A stretch of 10,585 nucleotides of DNA. Origin: a bacterium (lineage in GTDB: Bacteria > UBA9089 > JASEGY01). The stretch is taken from the NCBI GenBank assembly GCA_030019105.1, contig JASEGY010000092.1:1-10585 (forward strand). Direction: 5' to 3'. Both the position numbers and the translations under genes were made by a program. The notes below the pieces were generated by a model. That model did no database searches, had not been told where the DNA came from, and saw only the letters and a program-made list of their open reading frames with translations. Positions 6,569 to 10,585 of the stretch are shown here, piece after piece (the stretch's first letter is position 1; every line of letters starts with the position of its first letter).

Positions 6569-7678
6569 TTGAGCCACTTTCCACTTTCTGAGATAGACCC
6601 ATCCTGGTTGGCTATGTTGAAGAGCCGGCTTAGAGATTACGATTTTCAGGAAGAGGCCATGGCCTCAAGGCTGGATATCCCTAATATTTATACCCTTAAA
6701 CTCCTGGATATCCCTCTTTATCTTCATCGCTTGCGGGAGCTGTCTCCTGAAAATATCCTAATCAGGCTCTTTTTTTTAGAAGATGAATTAGAGGCTAAGG
6801 CCATCGAGCAGGTATTTACTCCCCCGGAGCTTGAAATACTGCAAAAGATAAACTTGCTTCAGATAAATGAGGCGACTCAGCGGATTAAATCACAGGTAAA
6901 GATTTACCCCTACCAGGGGTATTATTTCGCCTCGGATGTCCAATTCTTCCCTGAAGAAAAAGTGAAGGATGCGGAATTAGTTTATTATATTGGTTCGGAT
7001 TCGATTGATCTGGCCTCCTCAACGGTGAGGAGAGAAGTCTATTCTACCCTTGATTTGTGTACTGGCACCGGTATTCAGGCCATTCTGGCGGCTAAACACA
7101 GCCAAAAGGTAACCGGCGTGGATATAAATCCGCGGGCGGTCAATTTTGCCCGATTTAATGCCCTACTCAATCAGGTGGATAATGTTTCTTTTGTTGGGGG
7201 GTATCTATACGAGCCGGTGGGAGATGAGAGATTCGATCTCATTCTGGCTAACCCCCCCTTTGTTCCTTCTCCTTACGAAGGAGAGGATGAGGTCTTTTAT
7301 CGTGATGGGGGAAAGAAGGGACTGGATATTCTGGGCGAGATCGCGGCCGGGCTGCCGCATCATCTAAAAGAAGAGGGCTACTGCCAGATAATTACCCTCT
7401 TTGCCCGAACTTCGGATCACTCTCAGGAAGAATTTCTCAAATACTGGCTTAATAACGGCCCCTACCAGACCTCCCTCCTCTTGCTCGACACCTATTCTAT
7501 CTATCAAATAGCCTCTTCCAACACCTTTACCCTGGCCTTGGAAAAAGATTATCACACTTATAAGAAAGAAATTACCAGGTGGATTGAGAGCTTTGTTAAT
7601 CAGGGAATAGAAGCAATAGACTACACCTTGATAAATGTGCTGCCTGGCCATGCCTTTAGCTTCACCAGATGGAAGTAA
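6569..7678 (+). CDS. Class I SAM-dependent methyltransferase (NPPF type, PrmC/RlmG-like)
   Basis: About 369 aa, cytosolic. Residues 1-130 form an N-terminal domain without catalytic motifs (LIRLFFLEDELEAKA type helices). The SAM-binding motif I is DLCTGTGIQAILAA starting at D162, followed by the acidic motif II end VTGVDINPRA. The catalytic motif IV is NPPFVPSP at 228-235. NPP[FY] enzymes methylate exocyclic or side-chain nitrogens, for example in rRNA guanine, adenine or release-factor glutamine; the substrate here is not known. The two-domain layout resembles the PrmC-like methyltransferases with a DUF7059-type N-terminus common in actinobacteria (recalled, not searched). Start: TTG 6569 is preferred because GGGAG (6554-6558) lies 10 bp ahead; TTG 6560 is in frame but its spacing is too short. 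The gene is divergent from the tRNA unit, and a palindromic element begins right after its stop codon. Confidence 0.85.
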   Translation: MSHFPLSEIDPSWLAMLKSRLRDYDFQEEAMASRLDIPNIYTLKLLDIPLYLHRLRELSPENILIRLFFLEDELEAKAIEQVFTPPELEILQKINLLQINEATQRIKSQVKIYPYQGYYFASDVQFFPEEKVKDAELVYYIGSDSIDLASSTVRREVYSTLDLCTGTGIQAILAAKHSQKVTGVDINPRAVNFARFNALLNQVDNVSFVGGYLYEPVGDERFDLILANPPFVPSPYEGEDEVFYRDGGKKGLDILGEIAAGLPHHLKEEGYCQIITLFARTSDHSQEEFLKYWLNNGPYQTSLLLLDTYSIYQIASSNTFTLALEKDYHTYKKEITRWIESFVNQGIEAIDYTLINVLPGHAFSFTRWK

Positions 7679-7680
7679 GT

Positions 7681-7860
7681 AGTACAGCTCGGCGGAAATG
7701 TCTCCATGGTCTTTCCCCTCGTCCCCACGCTCTGCGTGGGATGCAGACTGTGACGCTCTGCGTCACATATCCACGACGCAGAGCGTCCCGGCTGGGGTTC
7801 CCACGCAGAGCGTGGGAACCAGAGAAACCAGGGAACAACTTCCGCCAACGTGTAGTAGTC
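7681..7860. repeat. Composite palindrome with four ACGCTCTGCGT units
   Basis: Four copies of an 11-bp self-complementary unit lie at 7727-7737, 7753-7763 (ACGCTCTGCGT), 7776-7786 and 7803-7813 (ACGCAGAGCGT). They sit in four small hairpins: 7724-7740, 7750-7766, 7775-7787 and 7798-7818 (9-bp arms). The first pair is the inverted image of the second pair, so the whole is a large cruciform-like structure. Outer ends carry an imperfect inverted repeat containing GGCGGAA (7691-7697) and TTCCGCC (7840-7846). It begins directly after the methyltransferase stop codon. Readings in all frames are arginine-rich and repeat-derived, so it is not a gene. Confidence 0.8.
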
Positions 7861-7919
7861 CGGATGTCAGCGCATGGTAAGTTTGGGAAGCTTTGTTGCC
7901 AATTATCTATACTCAGATT

Positions 7920-8130
7920 TTTCAGGTTCGAAGAAACGTGAATCAAAAAAATCGGGACGGTTCAAAAATCGTCCATTTTCTTGTGAAACCTTGCGTTCTT
8001 TCTGGAGTTTAGGCTTTAGCCTTTCATAACTAATGAAATCCTAAAGGATTAACTCCGGAAAGTTAATGATAATTTTTAGCCGCAAGCTTTCACAGTAAGG
8101 TGAACCATCCCAAAAAATCGAACCTTGAAA
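7920..8130. repeat. Nested inverted-repeat element, about 211 bp
   Basis: Several blocks match in inverted order around a centre near 8030: TTTCAGGTTCGA (7920-7931) with TCGAACCTTGAAA (8118-8130); GGGACGGTTCA (7954-7964) with TGAACCATCCC (8101-8111); TGTGAAACCTTGCG (7982-7995) with CGCAAGCTTTCACA (8081-8094). The core 8004-8056 is a separate palindrome bounded by GGAGTT and AACTCC with CTTTAG/CTAAAG inside. The layered structure suggests one palindrome inserted into, or grown from, another. No coding capacity is seen. Confidence 0.7.
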
Positions 8131-8310
8131 CCTAAGCGGTGATTACTTTCTGAGCCTGCTCCACAAAATATGGTGTATTCCTTGCGTCGGGGCACTACAC
8201 ATTATGTAGTATGATTGCTCCATAGATATACAGCATGTAGCAGGGGGCGAGTTGGATAAGAAGCATTTTCTTGAGGCATAAAAATTTAGGAAAAAAACTT
8301 AAAGCTTTAC
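8131..8310. other. Non-coding stretch between repeat element and flbD promoter
   Basis: I see no gene on either strand. The only local structure is a short hairpin at ACTACA-CATTA-TGTAGT near 8195-8215. A minus-strand reading of about 25 residues in this stretch has no family likeness and no ribosome site. The stretch just before the promoter is A/T-rich, which could act as an upstream promoter element. Confidence 0.5.
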
Positions 8311-8339
8311 TTGACATATTTCCGAAAAAGTGATATATT
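8311..8339 (+). promoter_or_regulatory. Sigma-70-type promoter upstream of flbD-motA-motB
   Basis: -35 TTGACA (8311-8316), 17-bp spacer, -10 TATATT (8334-8339), preceded by an A/T-rich tract. This is nearly full consensus. The predicted start is near 8346, giving a leader of about 150 nt before flbD. No other gene lies between, so it should drive the motility genes. Confidence 0.75.
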
Positions 8340-8344
8340 GACCC

Positions 8345-8407
8345 CAGATAGATAAACATGCCGCAGGCGATGTATAGCTAAGTATCGGTAAGCAGGATGG
8401 TTATCTG
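8345..8407 (+). ncRNA. Possible structured leader of the flbD transcript
   Basis: The predicted 5' end of the sigma-70 transcript would carry CAGATA (8345-8350), complementary to TATCTG (8402-8407). Enclosed is a small hairpin at 8357-8372 (CATGCC / GGC-G-ATG, one bulge) and an unpaired middle. I tested it by eye against cyclic-di-GMP class I, fluoride, ZTP and folate riboswitch signatures and found no match. It may be a regulatory leader or simply chance pairing. Confidence 0.25.
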
Positions 8408-8410
8408 TTA

Positions 8411-8425
8411 TGGCCTGTCACTTGC
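8411..8425 (+). promoter_or_regulatory. Sigma-54-type -24/-12 promoter for flbD operon
   Basis: TGGC-N7-TTGC (TGGCCTGTCACTTGC) matches the canonical spacing of RpoN promoters, with GG at 8412-8413 and GC at 8424-8425. The predicted start is near 8437. Flagellar genes in many bacteria use RpoN, so the location upstream of flbD-motA-motB supports it. The bases at -22/-21 (CT instead of AC) deviate from consensus. The needed activator is not in the window. Confidence 0.6.
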
Positions 8426-8451
8426 CGGTCGGATTTTATCGGTGGTAATTA

Positions 8452-8477
8452 GTTTCGAGGAACACACAACTCGAAAC
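8452..8477 (+). promoter_or_regulatory. Hairpin in the flbD leader
   Basis: GTTTCGAG (8452-8459) and CTCGAAAC (8470-8477) form a perfect 8-bp stem around a 10-base loop, 19 nt before the flbD start. It would be present in transcripts from both predicted promoters. No T-run follows, so it is not an intrinsic terminator. Given the lack of a Shine-Dalgarno sequence it might influence translation of flbD. Confidence 0.5.
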
Positions 8478-8496
8478 TCGATCCCCTAAACTTGTT

Positions 8497-8733
8497 ATGG
8501 TTAAGGTTACCCGGTTTAACGGAAGCCAATTTTATATCAGCGCCCACCAACTTGAGACATTAGAAGCCACTCCAGATACAGTTATTACCCTTCTCTCCGG
8601 CAGAAAATACATTGTAGTTGAAAGCATAGATGAAATTATTGACAGGATTGTAGAGTACAGGCGAAGACTGGTCTTATGGGGAAATGAAGATGAAAACCCA
8701 CCTGTTGAGGACAAAGAATATGCTGAGGAGTGA
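8497..8733 (+). CDS. flbD: FlbD-family flagellar protein
   Basis: 78-aa soluble protein of the small FlbD (swarming motility) family, which is distinct from the large Caulobacter regulator of the same name. The family pattern is clear: VTRFNGSQFYIS at the N-terminus, EATPDTVITLLSG in the middle (about 23-35), then VVESIDEIIDRIVEYRR (about 40-58). The C-terminus is an acidic tail. FlbD is found almost always next to motA/motB in flagellar operons; its molecular role is poorly understood. The ATG at 8497 fits the family N-terminus, but no Shine-Dalgarno sequence is visible in the CTAAACTTGTT just before it. motA follows after a 148-bp repeat-filled gap. Confidence 0.88.
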   Translation: MVKVTRFNGSQFYISAHQLETLEATPDTVITLLSGRKYIVVESIDEIIDRIVEYRRRLVLWGNEDENPPVEDKEYAEE

Positions 8734-8822
8734 AGGGTTCCAGGTTCAGGGTTCCAGGTTCACGGTTCGAAGAGCGTAAGGCGACCAACCGTGAACCTTG
8801 AACCGGGAACCTGACAACCTGA
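8734..8822. repeat. GGTTCCAGGTTC / GGTTCACGGTT word repeat with hairpin
   Basis: Tandem words GGGTTCCAGGTTCA are repeated twice, then AGGTTCACGGTT (8756-8767) pairs perfectly with AACCGTGAACCT (8787-8798) around a 19-base loop. The 18-bp word at 8787-8804 occurs identically at 111-128. It lies within the flbD-motA spacer, so it would be a hairpin inside the operon message. Confidence 0.75.
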
Positions 8823-8881
8823 TCACCGATTACCTGTCACGAACCACGATGCACGAATAACGGAGCAGGAGGTAACCATTT

Positions 8882-9643
8882 ATGGATATAGCGACTATAG
8901 GCGGTCTGGTTCTTTGTGTCGCGATGATCCTGCTGGGTATTCTGTTGGGGGGGAGTCTCTCGCAGTTTATCGATTACCCTTCAATGGCCATTGTTGTGGG
9001 CGGAACTATCGGGGCCGTCGCGATATCCTTCCCAATGCCTGTCTTGATTAATCTAATCTCCGTGACGATGAAGGCGGTCTTTGTTTATAGTTCCAATCCA
9101 GGCGAGCTTATTAAGACCTTTGTTGCCTTTGCGGAGAAAGCCAGACGGGATGGTCTGCTGGCCCTGGAAAGCGATGTCGGGAATCTAACCGATCCCTTTA
9201 TGAAAAAGGGGTTGCAGTTAGTAGTTGATGGAACCGATCCGGCGGTGATCAAAACGGTTATGGAAACAGAACTGGCCAGTATGCAGTCCAGACATGCTGC
9301 CGGTGTAACCACATACAAGCTATTTGGCTCCCTGGCCCCGGCTTTTGGGATGATTGGGACCCTGATCGGACTGATCAACATGTTGGCTTCTATGGATGAT
9401 CCATCAGCTATCGGGCCGTCTATGGCCGTCGCCTTGATTACTACTATGTATGGCTCGATGATGGCCAATATGTTTTGTATCCCCATGGGGAACAAAGTTG
9501 CTGTTTATAGCGCGATGGAATCATCAGACCGGATCTTGATGATAGAAGGCATGATGGGTATCCAGGCCGGGGATAACCCCAGGGTATTGGAGGAGAAGCT
9601 GAAATCTTTCCTTGGTCCGAAGGAACGCGGGGAAGAAAGATAA
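8882..9643 (+). CDS. motA: Flagellar motor stator protein MotA
   Basis: 253-aa inner-membrane protein; with MotB it forms the ion-conducting stator that turns the flagellar rotor. Four membrane segments are visible: about 5-24, 33-52, 150-170 and 180-200. The large cytoplasmic loop between the second and third carries KARRDGLLALE with R88 and E96, at the same spacing as the E. coli R90/E98 residues that contact FliG. Conserved prolines are P153 (APAFGMIGTLIG) and P201 (CIPMGNKV), matching the functional prolines of the family. Length is typical for the short MotA/PomA type. Proton or sodium use cannot be decided here. AGGAGGT (8867-8873) lies 8 bp before the ATG. motB starts 17 bp downstream. 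Confidence 0.95.
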   Translation: MDIATIGGLVLCVAMILLGILLGGSLSQFIDYPSMAIVVGGTIGAVAISFPMPVLINLISVTMKAVFVYSSNPGELIKTFVAFAEKARRDGLLALESDVGNLTDPFMKKGLQLVVDGTDPAVIKTVMETELASMQSRHAAGVTTYKLFGSLAPAFGMIGTLIGLINMLASMDDPSAIGPSMAVALITTMYGSMMANMFCIPMGNKVAVYSAMESSDRILMIEGMMGIQAGDNPRVLEEKLKSFLGPKERGEER

Positions 9644-9660
9644 TAAAGGGGATGAGATAA

Positions 9661-10455
9661 GTGGCTTTAACTAAATGCAAAAAATGCGGGGCCAATGTGG
9701 AGTATGAAGAAGGCAGTTCTGTCCCTGAGTATATGGCTACTTATGGAGATATGGTTACCCTCCTGCTTTGTTTCTTCGTTCTCCTTGTCTCTATGGCTAC
9801 CTTTGATAAGGTCAAGCTAAATATTGTCCTTTCTTCTTTTCGGGGCGCTTTGGGTGTTCTGGAACAGGGGCCATCCATTCAAAAATCCAAATTGCTTTCG
9901 ATGGGTGTGGGTACCCAGCAGTTATCCAAGGGGATACCAATTATGGCTACGGGAAGAGAAGCCGAGAAAGGAAGGAAAGAAAAGCAAAGTCTTCAGGCCA
10001 GGGCAGCTATGGTGATGGGTGAAGAGATGAAGCGGGGGTTAGTGAAATTCCGCCATGACGAGCGTGGAGAAATAGTGCAGCTTACTGATAAGACCCTCTT
10101 TGCGCCAGGAGAATTCCAACTCAAACCCTCAGCCAGGCCTATCCTTGATAAGCTGGCCATTTTACTTGAATCCATTCCCAATGAGATAGTGGTCGAAGGA
10201 CATACTGACAACCGGCCTATTCATACCAAAGAAATCCCATCTAACTGGTATCTTTCTGCTATGCGGGCCACCAATGTCCTTGATTATCTGGAGGCCAAAG
10301 AGGATATTGGTTCTAAACGGCTTTCTGTAGCTGCTTACGGCGAGCACAAGCCGATAGTGCCGAATGATTCCCTTGTCAACAGGGCGATAAACAGGCGGGT
10401 TGATATAGTCATCAGGAGGGAGGAAGTAGGACACGAGGATCCTCTGATGGACTAA
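9661..10455 (+). CDS. motB: Flagellar motor stator protein MotB
   Basis: 264-aa inner-membrane protein, the peptidoglycan-anchored half of the stator. A cytoplasmic N-terminal tail has CKKC (C6, C9). Then comes the single membrane span (about 25-47) with the ion-binding aspartate D30 in TYGDMVTLLLCFFVLL. A long linker follows, then an OmpA-type peptidoglycan-binding domain (about 140-258) with EGHTDNRPI near 178, NWYLSAMRA, and NRRVDIVI near the C-terminus. The start is GTG 9661; a GGGGATGAG purine-rich run (9648-9656) lies just ahead, and the protein would otherwise lack its N-terminal tail. The gene is intact and is the last complete gene in the window. Confidence 0.95.
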   Translation: MALTKCKKCGANVEYEEGSSVPEYMATYGDMVTLLLCFFVLLVSMATFDKVKLNIVLSSFRGALGVLEQGPSIQKSKLLSMGVGTQQLSKGIPIMATGREAEKGRKEKQSLQARAAMVMGEEMKRGLVKFRHDERGEIVQLTDKTLFAPGEFQLKPSARPILDKLAILLESIPNEIVVEGHTDNRPIHTKEIPSNWYLSAMRATNVLDYLEAKEDIGSKRLSVAAYGEHKPIVPNDSLVNRAINRRVDIVIRREEVGHEDPLMD

Positions 10456-10460
10456 TACGA

Positions 10461-10490
10461 TTTCGGATTGCGGATTTCGGATTGCGGAAT
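10461..10490. repeat. Tandem word GATTTCGGATTGCG
   Basis: A 14-bp word (GATTTCGGATTGCG) occurs twice in tandem just after motB, with a partial GATT lead. It is another of the word-like intergenic repeats in this window. No terminator or gene is visible in the final 130 bp; the next flagellar gene, if any, lies beyond the edge. Confidence 0.65.
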
Positions 10491-10585
10491 AAAGGGCATT
10501 GATTATCGTTCCGGGGCATCGTTTCAAATTGTCCCAATAGCAGCTTTACACTTTTGAAGCGGAGTTGCTTGTCCGAGTTTAAATT

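Noticed and set aside
7724..7818. CRISPR array
   Set aside because: Four short units occur in alternating orientation with unequal spacing of 23-27 bp. A CRISPR needs direct repeats of about 24 bp or more, and no cas genes are present.
7669..7941. Several overlapping reading frames on both strands rich in Arg, Pro and Trp (PRPHALRG, RRAWEPE)
   Set aside because: They are translations of the four-unit palindrome. Their sequences repeat on both strands because the DNA is self-complementary, and they lack ribosome sites.
8131..8310. Short minus-strand peptide of about 25 residues
   Set aside because: No ribosome site, no family likeness and an early stop; most likely chance.
8345..8437. Cyclic-di-GMP class I (GEMM) riboswitch ahead of motility genes
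   Set aside because: Context is attractive, but the conserved GCAAAGCC-like and tetraloop-receptor elements are missing.

Overview
The window looks like a chromosomal stretch from a flagellated, diderm (Gram-negative type) bacterium, probably an uncultured lineage. The diderm call rests on a lipoprotein with an outer-membrane sorting signal, a PorV/UPF0164-like outer-membrane beta-barrel, and flagellar stator genes. Base composition is moderate to AT-leaning, several genes probably start at TTG, and most intergenic gaps are packed with palindromic or word-like repeats. I cannot name a genus or phylum from the sequence alone.

Layout on the + strand. Positions 1-313 are non-coding and repeat-rich. 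At 314-1192 is a TPR-type lipoprotein, followed through a 102-bp inverted-repeat element by a PorV/UPF0164-like outer-membrane protein (1320-2453). A tightly spaced run follows: an AlbA_2/Schlafen-type ATP-binding regulator (2539-3900), bifunctional hisIE (3926-4636), an unrecognised 164-aa protein (4647-5141), a HEPN-type gene that overlaps it by 14 bp (5128-5814, now broken), and rsfS (5846-6172). Two tRNA genes, Ala(GGC) and Gly(GCC), lie on the - strand at 6256-6498. They share a near-consensus promoter, and each is followed by a copy of the same imperfect palindrome. A class I methyltransferase of the NPPF type follows (6569-7678). Positions 7679-8496 form an 818-bp gap holding two complex palindromic elements and then a promoter region. 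The window ends with flbD-motA-motB, the start of a flagellar/motor operon.

The best discovery is in the HEPN gene. A palindromic, MITE-like element of about 160 bp with terminal inverted repeats sits inside it, flanked by an 8-9 bp target duplication. Removing exactly one 168-bp period restores a continuous 172-aa reading frame whose second half carries the HEPN RX4H motif. The upstream overlapping partner is intact, so the pair looks like a two-gene toxin-antitoxin or defence-like module whose nuclease half has been knocked out.

The second notable point is the control region of the motility genes. A consensus sigma-70-type promoter (TTGACA-17-TATATT) lies about 100 bp upstream of a perfectly spaced sigma-54-type -24/-12 element, and both precede flbD, which has no visible Shine-Dalgarno sequence.
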